Origin: Panax quinquefolius
Taxonomy: Eukaryota; Streptophyta; Magnoliopsida; Apiales; Araliaceae
NCBI GenBank assembly: GCA_020205615.1
Contig: CM035165.1
Location: forward strand, 33,887,544 to 33,951,543
Direction of reading: 5' to 3'
DNA: 64,000 bases
Every line of letters begins with the position of its first letter. The stretch's first letter is position 1. Shown piece after piece: positions 12,265-24,357 of the stretch. The notes under the pieces are model-generated. The model made no database searches, was not told where the DNA came from, and was given only the letters and a program-made list of their open reading frames with translations. A program made the translations under genes and the position numbers.

Positions 12265-13465
12265 TGTGACACCCCCAAATCCGGTACTTCCATTTCCACA
12301 GGATTTGGTGTTCACTGTACAAACATCATCTATCTATCTACCCATAAATAAAATACAACCATACAATGGATAGAATAAATAATAACTCTCTCCCCTTATG
12401 GGGTTACATCAACTGCATAACTAAATAAATCCCAGGTTGATCTAACCTTAAAATATCTGTGCAGAAACATAACAATTAAGTCTTAAGTAACATCAATTCT
12501 AAATATCATTACACAACCCCATAAACAAATAGTCTTCATTACTTGCTAATCTTGCTTGCTTTTTTTTACTTAGTGGAAGGCTCGCTCTGTTTTCTCTCGT
12601 TTTAATCGCAATGTTATTATTACGCAAGAGTGAGCACGATTGCCCATAAGTATAATAATATAATAAATGAATAATAATAACATGCGAATGAATTAATAAG
12701 TTTGAATATAAAAGCTCAACTTTTGAATCAAGAAAGAATAACAAGAATCAAAAGAAATTCTGAGGGTCACAAGACCTTGAACTATGTCCTAGGTTGTCAA
12801 GTGTTTATTCTTGAAACCTTTAACAGTCATAAGACTATGGACTCTTCTTCTCGTACTTAGGGGGATCAGCCTTAGTACCATAGCACAATATCTTAACGCT
12901 AAAGCGTAAATAATCCCCTATTAAAGGGTTGTTCATCTCAGTTTGACATCGGAGTCCGCACCAAAGGAAGTTTGGATTGGTAAGCTCAATAAAAGTTCTA
13001 GAATTTATAACGCTTATCAACTATGGACTAGTTGAATCGATAAGGGTTCACTAGTCTTACAAGGTTCAACAATAATTGATATTCAATTTGAATAATAAAA
13101 TTCAAGATGTATACAATCGAATAAGTATCAGATAATAGAATTATGTTTTTAAAGAATGGTAAGATCTAATATGAAATCTTGACTTGAACAATAATAAACA
13201 AGATAGAATAATGAATTTGCTTTATGTAAAGAATTAAGGTTTAGAACTTGCCTCGTGTGTGTAGGCTAAACGATTACTACTTCCGCTTCACCACAAGTCC
13301 TACACACATACCATATATATTCACGAAATTCATTAGTTACATTTTTCTTAATTATTTAATATAAACTCTACTTTATTTAACAAATTATTACCCTTCTAAT
13401 TTAATTACTTAATTAAATTAGAATATTTTATTCTCTTACTATTGTTACACTTTCGAATAAATTAT

Positions 13466-13735
13466 TTCATAATAATTTCCATCGAATATTTATTTTATTC
13501 CATAAACATCTCAATTAAAATATTTACTTTATTTTATAAATATTTTTAATAATAATTTTCATCGAATATTTATTTTATTCCATGAATATCTCAATTAAAA
13601 TATTTAATTTATTTTATAAATATTTTAATAATAATTTTCATCAAATATTTATTTTATTCCATAAATATCTCAATTAAAATATTTGATTTATTTTTTATAA
13701 ATATTTTAATAATAATTTTCATCGAATATTTATTT
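13466..13735. repeat. ~79-bp AT-rich tandem repeat inside solo LTR D
   Basis: At least three consecutive units share AATAATTTTCATCGAATA followed by TTCCAT(A/G)AATATCTCAAT and an AT-rich tail. The array ends in a poly(T) run at about 13737-13751. Confidence 0.85.
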
Positions 13736-14324
13736 TTTATTTTTTTTTTTTGATCACGTAAGTGGTAATGTAGTTTAGTAACGCTTGTACGAAGCTGATA
13801 GTTACCTGTGCTCATTTTCTTGCGAGTTACTAGCTTCAATAAATTCATGAATATAACAAGGCCAAATTAGGCCAAAAATCAATCACACGTAAAATTATAT
13901 ATGAATATGGCCATAACTTCCAATTTTCTTGTCCATATATTAGTTTAAGCATACCCAAATACTAGAATTTATACATAATCATTACCTAACATTTATAGAG
14001 TAATTTAAACCCATTAAAACACATAGTTACAGAATTAAAATATGTAAATTATACTGTTCTTGATGTTCTTGAAGGTTTTTGAATAAAAACATAGAATTTA
14101 CTACTATGGATTTGTTATAAGGTCAAATCCAACCACTCAAGTTTCATTTTATTTGTTTTAGCATGTATAATCATATATAAGTGTAAAATTTAGGGATAAT
14201 ATATGATCAATACATTAAATTTGTGCGTAAGGGCCATATGGCGCCATATCATGTACTCAGAAATTTTTTGGAATAACAGCCAAAATCATACGTTATAATC
14301 TTATGAAACCAATGATATGGAAGC

Positions 14325-14332
<8 letters not shown>

Positions 14333-14357
<25 letters not shown>
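14333..14357. repeat. (AT)n microsatellite
   Basis: About 12 uninterrupted AT units, inside solo LTR D. Confidence 0.95.
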
Positions 14358-14360
<3 letters not shown>

Positions 14361-15180
14361 AAAAAACATGCCTTACAACTCGAATTATTACATATATTCA
14401 CATAACACCATAATTTCCCAATTATAGAGAATCACAGAAAACTTAAGCCATATTCATGAAACTTAAAAGACGTAAATTATAAATTGGGTTGAAGAAAATT
14501 ACCCAAGCGTATAGTGAAATAGTAGGAGATGAATTGAAACCCTTCCCAAACTCTTCAATCACTCAACTCACACTTTACTCAACAATTTCTCAACTCTCTT
14601 TCTCTTTTCTCTCTCTGCTTAATGTCAGACTTAGGAAATTAATGAAGAAGGAAGACGTATTCAATAAATAAAAGCGACTGACGCTTTGTGGTCAGTTACC
14701 CAGTCATGGGTAATTGCCCTCAACTCCCACTAAGGCCACGTTTGGCTTAACAAAAATGGGGTTTAAAATCATTTAATTTAATAAAGCCTTATAATATAGT
14801 TTTAAATAATGTCACACCCATTATAAAATACATCTAATATCTTATTTAATATAGTAAATTCTCATTAATTCACATAGTCACATAATTAAATTTCTTATTT
14901 AATAATAATATTAAATTATTAAATCTCTAATTAATAATTTAATTAATTGAAATAACATAGGCTTATTAAATATATTTCTTTTAATTCAATAAGCTCACAT
15001 AATCACATACTTCAAATAATAAAAATTCTCCACATTAATTTAATAAATATAACACATTTAATTAAATTAATCTATCACAACTTCATCAATTAATTAATTA
15101 ATCTAATAATTAATTCATCAAAAAATATTTATTCAATCCAATAAATTTTAAAATTAAATTACAAAATTACGGTTGTCACA

Positions 15181-16120
15181 ACCAATACCAACTCCCGATG
15201 CATCACAGTTTACTTCGAAGACCTTCTCGAAGTCAGGAAGTGTCAGTACGGGTGCTTCGGTCATCTTCTTTTTTATCAACTGAAAACTATCTTCGGCCTC
15301 CTGGGACCATTGAAATGATTTCCCTTTAAGACATTCGGTGATAGTGTGCTGAAATCTCGGATGAACCGTCTGTAAAAAGATGTTAATCCATGAAAGCTTC
15401 TTACATCATGTATGGTCTTCAGTGTAGGCCATGCTGAGACTGCCTTAATCTTGGTCGGATCTGCGTGAACGCCTTCGGTAGAAACAACAAAATCGAGGAA
15501 GGTTACTGAAGTCGTGAAATATAAACTCTTCTTTTGGTTTATAAACAATCGTTCCTTCCCCAATGTTCCAAATACAGTTCGGAGGTGCTCATGATGTAAT
15601 TCCGATGTCTTACTGTAGATAAGAATGTCATCAAAGTAAACAACTACAAATTTTCTCATGTAAGGTCGTAGTACTTGATGCATAAACCTCATGAAGGTAC
15701 TGGACGCGTTAGAAAGTCCGAAGGGTGTAACCATCCATTCATACAAGCCTTATTATGTTTTGAAGACTATCTTCCATTCATCTCCAAGTCTCACTCAAAC
15801 TTGATGGTATCCAGTCTTCAGGTCAATTTTTGAGAAATTTTTTGCACCAAACAGTTGATCTAACATATCATCTAGACGAGGTATCTGAAAATGATACTTC
15901 ACTGTTATCTTATTGATTGCTCTATTGTCGATATACATTCTCTATGAGCCGTCCTTCTTCGACACTAATAGAGCTGGAACTGCACATGGGCTCATGCTTT
16001 CACGAATGTATCCCTTCTCCATTAAGTCCATTACCTGCCTTTGTAGCTCTTTTTTGACTCAAAATTTTGAGTCATATAATTCAACTGCTTGATGAGACTT
16101 AATCACGGATAAGATCTATT
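15181..16120 (-). pseudogene. Reverse transcriptase of family C pol
   Basis: The main open stretch is 15276-15746 (-). Its motifs include [20 protein letters not shown], the catalytic [10 protein letters not shown] and [10 protein letters not shown]. Upstream pieces at 15750-16100 resemble the [14 protein letters not shown] and [19 protein letters not shown] regions but contain stops. The YxDD box is intact, while the flanking frames are broken. Confidence 0.85.
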
Positions 16121-16373
16121 TCATGTTGAATATTCCTTAATGGTGGTAATCCCGATGGAAGTTCTTCGGGCATTAAGTCAGCGAACTCCATTAGCAACTT
16201 TTGCACATCAACCAATATTCTATATTTCCATTCACTGAACCTTTTTCACAAGGAATCAATGCATACATAACTCCTTCATGCTTCACCTCTGTTAGGAATC
16301 TCGTCATAGATAATAGGTTCAAATTCTCGACTGCTCGAAACGAACTGTCTTCTTCTCGCCGAGGTGCTAACAC

Positions 16374-16568
16374 AATCTTCTTCCCTTTTATGTTGAGGGA
16401 GTAAGTATTTCTTCGACCATCATAGATGATGCTTCAGTCATATTGCCATGGTCTTCCCAATAACATATGACAAGCATCCATTTTCACCACATTGCACCAA
16501 GCGTTATCAAAGTATTTTTTTCCGATAGAAAAGGATACTAAATACTTTCTGTCAACGGTTACTTCACT
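16374..16568 (-). pseudogene. Protease (C-terminal part) of family C pol, cut by the CACTA
   Basis: The minus-strand frame reads EVTVDRKYLVSFSIG then MDACHMLLGRPWQYD, a retropepsin-linker pattern of plant gypsy elements. The upstream half (PYKLSWLNKGN) lies at 31147-31185 on the far side of the CACTA. The two halves meet exactly at the CACTA ends, which dates the CACTA as younger than element C. Confidence 0.85.
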
Positions 16569-16895
16569 CACTACAAGAAAAAGGTTTATCAGCGACCGCA
16601 TACGGTCGCAGATAGCCAACAGCAACCGCCTGCGGTCGCTGATAGTCGTCGCATAAAATCTAGTCACTGGGATGCACATCAGCGACTACTATTAGTGACC
16701 GAACCATTAGCGACCGATATGAAAGACCGAATTGATAAATTTGGTCGCTAAGTCGAAGTCAAGACGGTATGTGGTCAAAGTTCGCGTGGTCCACGTCGTC
16801 ATACGATCGCTATCAGCGACCGCATGCGATCGCTGACACCCTCAAATGTTTAGCCATCGCTACTAACTATCAGCGACCGTATGCGGTCGCTGATA
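16569..16895. repeat. CACTA left terminal and subterminal repeat region
   Basis: After CACTACAAGAAAAAGG come many copies in both orientations of a GCGACCG(C/T)ATGCGGTCGC-like word, for example around 16593-16640 and 16800-16890. In this family such arrays bind the TnpA protein. Confidence 0.85.
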
Positions 16896-17329
16896 TGAAA
16901 CAAAATTCAAACCAGATTTTTGCTGTTTTACAGAATTCCTTAAAACCTGTACCTGTTTTGTACTTGCTTTATCCCAACACACATACACAACAAGATAAAC
17001 AGCATACACAACAATATAAACATCCATTGTCCACCAACACATACACCAAACTAGTATATAAACCTTTAAAAACCAATATGATTTGAATAAATATAATAAC
17101 ATTTCAAAACTTGTTTAATTAACATACAGACATCCAAAGAATGAATATACAAGTACAAGTTTATACTATAACTACAAAACTGATCTAAAACAGGTACGTC
17201 AAGCATCATCGTCTCCTTGATCACCCTGTAATTAACAAAATAAAAAAACAAGTTAAAAATATATACTAACTATGTTAATATTGGTATATTACGACAATAT
17301 ATACAAAAAATTGATTTTATACCTCGTCG

Positions 17330-17720
17330 CCATCCCCATGTTGTGATGCTGCTGCTGCCGCTACTGTTTCAACTAACTCCTCAGCACTCAGAGCCCCCAA
17401 ATGCTTGCCAAGTATCTTCAAAAGATCTCGATCTCGACATATAGCTCTCACACAAATTTCGGTAGGAGTATGAACAATTTGGATGGCTCAATGACTATGA
17501 AGATCAAAGTGGAAGAAAGCGACTGAGCCATCAAAGGATGGGCGTCGCCATTGTCCTCGACCTTTAATGTAGTTCTTCTTCACAATAGACGCCTCTCTCA
17601 TAGCTCTTGATCAATAAAGGCGGACGTGGAGTGCCTTCAGATAAATACTCGTTCAATAAACGCTTATAAGTATCCTCAATCATCATGTTAACAATTAAAT
17701 AGTTAAAAATAAATTATGTA
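17330..17720 (-). pseudogene. Duplicated 3' end of the TnpA-like gene (outer copy)
   Basis: This segment parallels 19905-20310 with small indels. It includes the acidic, alanine-rich C-terminal coding segment (ATAAAASQHGDGDE type) and the RPPIDQELWER-type segment. It ends at the break near 17763, after which the outer copy diverges into AT-rich sequence. Confidence 0.7.
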
Positions 17721-17762
17721 AGCATTGATAAACAAGATCAAGTTATTAAAACTTATTACCGC

Positions 17763-18339
17763 TTATTTAAAACAAATCTGCTTTCTAAAAAATTCTATTT
17801 TTAAAAATCTATTTTTAAAAAATCTATTTTTAAAAAGTTTAAGCTTTTTTACAAATTCTATTTTTTTTAAAAGGCAATTTTTAAAAAAATCTTTTTTAAA
17901 AATATATATTTTTTATAGAATTCTGTTTTTATAAAATTTGTTTTTAAAAAATTATTTTAAAAAATTCTATTTTTTAAAAAATCTTTTTTTTAATTTTTGT
18001 TTTATTTTATTATGTTTTTGTTATTTTTAAAATGTTAATTTTTTTTTTTAAAATCTATTTTTGATTTTTTTTGCCCCATAAACAAATTTTTTTTTTGCCA
18101 CGTCAACACTATTTTAACGTCTGTCAACTTTTTTGGACGGAATGACCCAATTTTAATATATTAATTATTTTAATGGGGTAATTCAAAAAATTAAAAGTTC
18201 AATGGTGTAATAAGTAAAACTTGCCAAGTATAGTGGTGAAAAACATAGTTTTGCCAAAATAATTCGGTTTTTGAATTCTGCTTCAAATTTTTGAACGATT
18301 CGCGAAGTTTAATCTTTCAAGCGTCGAAGACAAAAAATC
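17763..18339. other. Low-complexity A/T tracts and unassigned sequence in the CACTA
   Basis: 17763-18070 is a run of alternating short poly(A) and poly(T) tracts. 18070-18339 is unique AT-rich sequence. No coding signal is visible. Confidence 0.6.
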
Positions 18340-18910
18340 TGATGTAGGAGGATTTCAGGCCGAAGATCCTGAATGGTCGGACAACACGATGATGATGCTA
18401 AAGGACCAAAAGTTAAGGGATTAGCGTAACGATATCGGTTGACTTCGGGGACATGTGTTCGGTTCATGTCTTCGGGGTTGGAGTTTGACTTCGGATGGCG
18501 TCATGACATCGAGTGTGGCGAACTTTTTCGGGAATAGTGTTAGAACTTTGAAAGTCGATGGACTGACTTTATTATTATTTAGTTCTTTATAGTAATAGTA
18601 TTTTATTAGGTAGTAAATTTTTTATAATAAGTGTTGTTTATTAGGAATTGTTTCCGTAAATTTAGAAAGTTTGCTAGGATCTTTTTCATATCCCTAGAAG
18701 GATTTTATTTCCATATCTCTAAGAAGATTCTAAAGTGACTTGAAGATAAAGTTTCGTTAAGGTATATAAACCCGGTTTGTGGGTTGAATTCAATAATTTT
18801 GATTTTGATAAATTTTGATTTCCATATCCTCAAATAATTTTGATTTCGACAAGTTGATGGCAAGCAAACTCTATTGGGTGGGACCGGTGATGGGACCGGC
18901 GATGATAGTG
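18340..18910 (+). mobile_element. Family C-like LTR fragment inside the CACTA
   Basis: Plus-strand sequence from TGATGTAGGAGG resembles the minus strand of the family C LTR (32474-33133). Shared words include GGATTTTATTTCCATATCTC and the ATATAAACCCGGTTTGTGGG versus ATATAAAACTGGCTTGTGGG region. It lies between the two left termini of the CACTA. I could not identify a target duplication. Confidence 0.6.
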
Positions 18911-19141
18911 CTAATACTCCTGATTTGGGGTTTTATTTAGTTGATGTTTATCTTTTGACTTTCATGTATGTACGTATACAGTTTTTGAGTTATACAGACC
19001 ATAGTTTTGTATCTAGTTAGGTTGATGGTTTATATATCTAACTTCAGTGATGAAAGTTTCATGATGCTTATATTTTGTATCTACATCGTACGTATATTAT
19101 TAAATAATAATATATGTTGTCTACATATTTGATGGTACTTG

Positions 19142-20335
19142 CACTACAAGAAAAAGGTCTATTAGCGACCGCGTATTAGCGACCGCAGTTGGTCGCAGAT
19201 AGCTATTAGCGACCGAGTGCAGTCGTTGATAGTCGTCGCATAAAATTTGGTCGTTGGGATGCACATTAGCGACCACTATTAGCGACCGATATATCTGCGA
19301 CCGCTAATAGCTACCGAATTCGTCATTTCGGTCGCTAAACTGAGTCAGCATGGCTCAGGGCCAAAGGTTGACGTGGTCCACGTGTCATATTTATTATCAA
19401 TGACCATGATGAGGTCATTGATACCTCAAATGCTTAGCGATATTAATAGATATCAATGACGCACGCGTCACGATTCTAAAAAAAAACTGATAAAACCAGC
19501 TTTTTGTTGTTTTGCATAATTCCCAAAAAACTGTACCTGTTTTATACCTGCTATATCTTAACACACATACACAACAATATAACCAATGTGCACAACAATA
19601 TAAACATCCATCGTCCACCAAACTAGCTATTATATAAACTATATATATAAACCTTTAAAAGCCGCTATGAATTGAATAAATAACCACAAATCTAATTTTT
19701 AAGTAACAAACAAACATCCAAAGAATGAATATATAAGTACAAACTTATCAAATAACTACAAAACAACACTAAATCGGTCGTCAAGCATCATCACCTCCTT
19801 GATCACCCTGTAATTAACAAAATAATAAAACAAGTTACAAATATAGTAACTATGTTGATACTGATATATATTACGACAATATATATACAACAAATTAATT
19901 TTATACCTAAATCGCCATCCCCATGCATCCTGCTGCTGCTGCTATCTACCTTGACTAACTCATCGTGACTCAGAGCCCCAGGATGCCTTGCAAAGATCTT
20001 GTAAGATCTCGATCTCGACATATAGCTCTCACACGGTCGGTAGGATATGAACAATTTGGATGACTCGATGACTGTGAAGACTGGGTAGAAGATCAGCCTG
20101 AGTCACTGAAGGATTGGCGTCGTCGTTGTCCTTGACCTTTAATGTAATTCTTCTTCACAACAAACGCCCTCTCCCACAACTCTTGATCAATAGGCGGACG
20201 TGGAGTGCCTTCAGGATAGCGCTCATTCAATAAACGCTTATAAGTATCCTGTCATCATGTTAACAATTAAATAGTTAAAAATAAATTATGTAAGCATTGA
20301 TAAACAAGATCAAGTTATTAAAACTTATTACCGCT
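19142..20335 (-). repeat. Second (inner) CACTA left terminus, ~1.2-kb direct repeat of 16569-17760
   Basis: CACTACAAGAAAAAGGTCTA at 19142 opens another left terminal repeat with GCGACCG repeats. It is followed by sequence collinear with 16569-17760 at a nearly constant offset of about 2,575 bp. Landmarks include CATCCAAAGAATGAATAT and TTGATCACCCTGTAATTAAC in both. The inner copy continues into the intact gene order, whereas the outer copy breaks at about 17763. Confidence 0.9.
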
Positions 20336-20830
20336 ATTTGGATAGCATCAGGTAGACCATCACGGGTGGCCATGTACACATCCAACCAATGGATCGGTGT
20401 ACCTTGAGACTAAGACTCCTATACAAAAAATAGCACAATATTACTAAGTAAAAATGTGATATATTTTCTAGAATTCATGATTTTAAACATATTAAAACTT
20501 GTAAATACGTACCTTGGCAAGAGATATATCTTGCTGGCTGTGAAATCATCGTAGCCTTGTATGTCCCTTTAGCCTTTTCGCCATCGGGTTTTTAGGGGAT
20601 CTGTTGGTGGAGGCAGTCTTTCGTCTTTTCACCCAACTCTCAACTCTCCATTGGGCACACATCTCAGCCCATATGGACTGGGTGCACCACCAGGGGCTAT
20701 GCTCGTGCATATAATCTTCTCCCTGGCCTGGATGGTCGATCTCGGCATTGTGAAGGGCTTTTTGTCTTTCTTTGTTCAAATTATCTTTGGTGCAGACCGC
20801 ACACTTCTGCCAGAATAATGTTTGTATCAC
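19900..20830 (-). pseudogene. TnpA-like CACTA protein gene (plant transposase, Ptta/En/Spm type)
   Basis: The best open part is 20546-20830 (-), with SPWWCTQSIWAEM, a basic stretch RVESWVKRRKTAS and SPKNPMAKRLKGH. These fit the Ptta/En/Spm plant transposase domain of CACTA second proteins. Further minus-strand exons at 20080-20260 give RPPIDQELWERAFVVKKNY-like sequence. The C-terminal acidic and Ala-rich tail lies at about 19900-19990. Family role: binding the subterminal repeats and assisting transposition. Exon borders are not resolved, and at least one stop lies inside the tail. Confidence 0.7.
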
Positions 20831-21949
20831 TGAAGCCCGCGCGTCCTCCTATCTATACAATTTTTGCAAATAAAACAACAATAATAACATTACTAAACAA
20901 TTATCCTTTGAATATTATATTATCTGTCATAATTAAAAAAAACATACCTGAAATTCAGCCCAAACAGCATCCTTGTGGGCGATAGGTGTACTCGCCCACG
21001 TAATCATAGGTGTAGGCCAATTCTGTAAACACAGCTGTGATATGCACTTGACGATCTTATTATCTGAAAAATCACTATAATATACAACAATTTACATCAG
21101 CGATAAGTAGATATATTAAAGCAATTTACATCTAAGTTATAATACTTATGAACATTTTTCAAACTTATACTTATAATACTTAAAATAAAATTTGCCAGTG
21201 TCTCCCCTACAATATAGACTAGCCACATGCACGACGACATGCATATATGGACATTTCTAGGCACCCAAGACACAAACCAAGAGAAATATACAAATTTTCA
21301 ATACAATAAGCATATTAACATCAATTAGCATATTAACATCAATTTACATCAACGATAAGTAGATATATTAAAGCAATTTACATCTAAGTTCTATATATCT
21401 TGTATAAATGGAATCTTAAATGCTTATATATAAATGATATATGTGGGACGTACGTGCTATTCGAAGGAGGGCGAATCTGAATAAGAATCCAATCATCCGG
21501 ATTAATAGGGGCCTTGGGCATATGACTAGTTCTACCCAAGCCGCAGCTTTTTTCTCATGCTACCGCTTGCTTTCATCTTTATATTACAAATTTCAAGATG
21601 TTATTATGAGTCATATTTGATTACATGTATATATGACAATAAACATGACAGTGATATAAACATGTATATATATGAATATAAAATGACAATAAACAAAAGT
21701 TGTATTTAAATTGTTTAGTACATAAACATGACAATGATATAAAAACATGTAATGCTAAACATACATTTCATTTGTTCAAGTGTCAATGTTTGATTCAGAA
21801 TCATCTTGTATACGTGTTGTAGATTCATAACCATCATCTCGCTTGATTCAAGGTCGATTCACCAATAACTCTTCCTCCTCAAAGATTAATGTCATCTGAC
21901 ACAAGTATTGACTCAGGATCTAATTCATGTGGTTCATCTCCACCATCTA
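20831..21949. other. CACTA intergenic and intron sequence
   Basis: AT-rich sequence with short coding-like pieces around 20945-21050 and 21450-21580 (-), probably TnpA-like 5' exons. A segment at 21190-21300 recurs at 28866-28985. No intact frame is visible. Confidence 0.5.
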
Positions 21950-22514
21950 ACTAGATTACTTCATTGTCGTCCTCCACATTTATTATAGTTTGACTATGAA
22001 GCATCTGATCTTCGTAAATCTCCCCATCAACTACTTCTACATGACTACGCGCGGGAGTATGAATTATAACTTGCCAATCTATAGGCGGTCTATCCCTTTT
22101 CCTAATAGGACTAGGAGTGTAGTATACGTGTACTGTTTGAGTTGGTAAAACAAACGGTTCATTGGAGTACGCAGACCTATGGAGGTTAATATCGACGATT
22201 CCATGTCTGTCAACACGTATCTCTTTTTCTTAATCAAACCAACGGCACTTGAACAAGTGAATATGACCCCCGTATGTGCCCTTGTACGACAACTCTACGA
22301 TTTCCTCCAAATCCCCATAAAAGGCATGACCAAGCTCATTGTAACAATCTCCTTGGACACACACTCCAGAGTTCATTGTTCTTTTACCGCGCCCATATGC
22401 CTTTGTATGAAATTTACAACCATTTATTTTGTAACCATTGCGGCTGACTTGGTCCCTGTCTGGTCCCACAGCTAGGACTTGTACATTAGCCGAAATCGTT
22501 GATCCCTCAGTCAA
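21950..22514 (-). pseudogene. DUF4216 domain, C-terminal part of CACTA transposase gene
   Basis: Minus-strand frame 22230-22514 ends with YGDLEEIVELSYKG and HLFKCRWFD, a DUF4216 signature of plant CACTA transposase genes. Downstream (22229-21950) continues a typical tail, including RPPIDWQVIIHTPARSHVEV. It follows DUF4218 directly, as is usual for this gene. Confidence 0.8.
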
Positions 22515-22517
22515 AGC

Positions 22518-23508
22518 CTACAAAAACTCCATCTTATTGAATGAAGTCATAGTTAACATGGAGTATATATATACTACATGCTTAAAAATTGAACTTACTT
22601 TATCCTTTAGCCAAAGTGCAAATTTTTTATCACGATTTATTTGAATATCTTTATCAGTTATGCCGGGATGCTTCACTTTTAATTCGTCATCATACAATCT
22701 ATACCATGTTATAAACATTAACATATTAGAATAAATTTTTAACTTAAAAGATAAATTATCAAGTTTACATGTGTACCTCACAAATTCGTCAATCTCCTCG
22801 CAATTGAGAAGAATGTAAGTATGCGCAGCATGTAATTCTTGCTCAAAGAGGAATATGCGCTTCCCTTTTTCATAAGCGCGGCTCGATAGAACAAATACAG
22901 AGAGCCGACCATTTAGTTCAACATTTCCCCCATCATCATGTCTTGATACTCGATTGGACTTTGTCAAGACTTCGTCCGGAAAATAGTCTGAGACAAACGT
23001 AGATATCTCATCGAAACTGTATGCCTCACATATCGACCCCTCGACATAAGCTCTATTCTTCAACTTTCTCTTAAGGTTTCCCATCACCCTCTCGAAAGGG
23101 TACATCCATCTATATTGAACTGGACCCCCAACACGAGAGCTTCATAGGGAAGATGGATTTGCAAAATGCTCCATGGAGTCAAAAAACCAAAGGGGAATAT
23201 TTTTCCAGATTACACGTGATCTCTATGATGTTCTTCTCAAGTACAGACATGTCCTTCTCATTTTATGATTTTGAACATAAGTCTTTGAAGAAACGACTAA
23301 GATCCATCAAAGCATCCCATATTAGTTTATCAAGAAGATCCCGAAATGCTATAGGCATGAGTCTCTCCATGAACACATGACAGTCATGACTCTTCATCCC
23401 TTGCAATTTCCCACCCGTAACACACCTTGCAATGTTTGACGTATATCCATCTAGTAGTTTCAGAGACTTAACCCATGTGCACACATCTTCAACTTTCTTT
23501 TTGGACAA
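22518..23508 (-). pseudogene. DUF4218 domain of CACTA transposase gene
   Basis: Segment 22518-23105 begins MYPFERVMGNLKRKLKNRAY and continues EGSICEAYSFDE, the hallmark of DUF4218. Segment 23263-23508 gives the preceding part (GKLQGMKSHDCHVFMERLMP). A few stops (around 23261 and 23120) interrupt the frame between them. In this family DUF4218 sits immediately after the TNP2 transposase core. Confidence 0.82.
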
Positions 23509-23551
23509 TGTGTACCTTGCATGTGGTTTGACAATCTTACCATTAAGAGAT

Positions 23552-24357
23552 TCATAAAGTTCTAATCCGGAATGCTTTACAAATATCTTTCATGTCCAAA
23601 CGTGCCTTATCGTTATCTTTTGTCTTCCCCGTAACATTCATCACACTGTTAAACACATTTTCAAACACATTCTTCTCAATATGCATCACATCTAGATTAT
23701 GACGAATCAAATTTGTAGACCAATAAGGCAGTTCCCAAAAGATGCTTCTTTGAACCCAGTTATGAGATTCGCCAAACCCATTGATTATGTTTGTGGCATC
23801 AATCTTACCAAATGGGATAACAGGCAATCTCATCACACGATCTCGCATCTCCGTTCCCGATAATCGCGGTGCAGGCATATCATTGTCTACTTTCCTTTTC
23901 CTGAAGTGTTCTCTATTTCTTTGAAATGGGTGATCTACCGGTAAGAACCGACGATGACAGTCAAACCAACAAGGCTTTCGACCTTTTGATAGATTAAACA
24001 ACTTTGTATACTCCATACAATACGGACAAGCCAACTTCCTGTGTGTACTCCATCCAGCTAACATACCATAAGCCGGGAAGTCACTTATAGTCCACATAAC
24101 CGCTGCCCTAAGGTTGAAATTTATTTTCTTTGCAACATCCCAAGTCTATACTCCATCCTCCCACAAAACCTTCAACTCGTCTATAAGAGGTCTCAAGTAA
24201 ACATCTAAGTTCTTTCTAGGACTCTTAGGACAAAGAACCACGAGTGAAAAAAACAAGTATGGCTGTTTCATACACATCCAAGGAGGCAAGTTGTACGGAG
24301 TAACAATCACAGGCCAACATGAGTACGGAATAGCTGAGTGGCCAAACGGATTGAAAC
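23552..24357 (-). pseudogene. TNP2-type transposase core of the CACTA
   Basis: Segment 24146-24357 carries NPFGHSAIPYSCWPVIVTPY and LPPWMCMKQPYLFFSL. Segment 23552-24097 carries MWTISDFPAYGMLAGWST, CPYCMEYT, a C/H pair in CWFDCHRRFLP and RHNLDVMHIEKNV. These match the TNP2 (En/Spm) transposase family, which cuts and joins the element at its termini. One in-frame TAG at about 24146 separates the two segments, and the upstream part is split off by the solo LTR at 24358-26961. Transposase from this copy is therefore not expected. Confidence 0.9.

Larger units (their letters stand above)
12265..15180 (-). mobile_element. Solo LTR D (2.9 kb) inserted in family C RNase H
   Basis: The outer ends are TGTGACACCC and GTTGTCACA, with perfect 5-bp target duplications ACCAA at 12260-12264 and 15181-15185. 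I see no internal gag or pol, so it is a solo LTR left by LTR-LTR recombination. The GTGACACCCCC end resembles the PBS-side end of LTRs B and F, so it is oriented on the minus strand. Confidence 0.9.

Noticed and set aside
16201..16404. Plus-strand frame over the gypsy protease region
   Set aside because: Antisense shadow of the minus-strand pol.
16595..16880. CRISPR-like array of GCGACCG repeats
   Set aside because: Repeats are in both orientations, short and next to CACTA terminal repeats; they are transposase-binding subterminal repeats in a plant genome.
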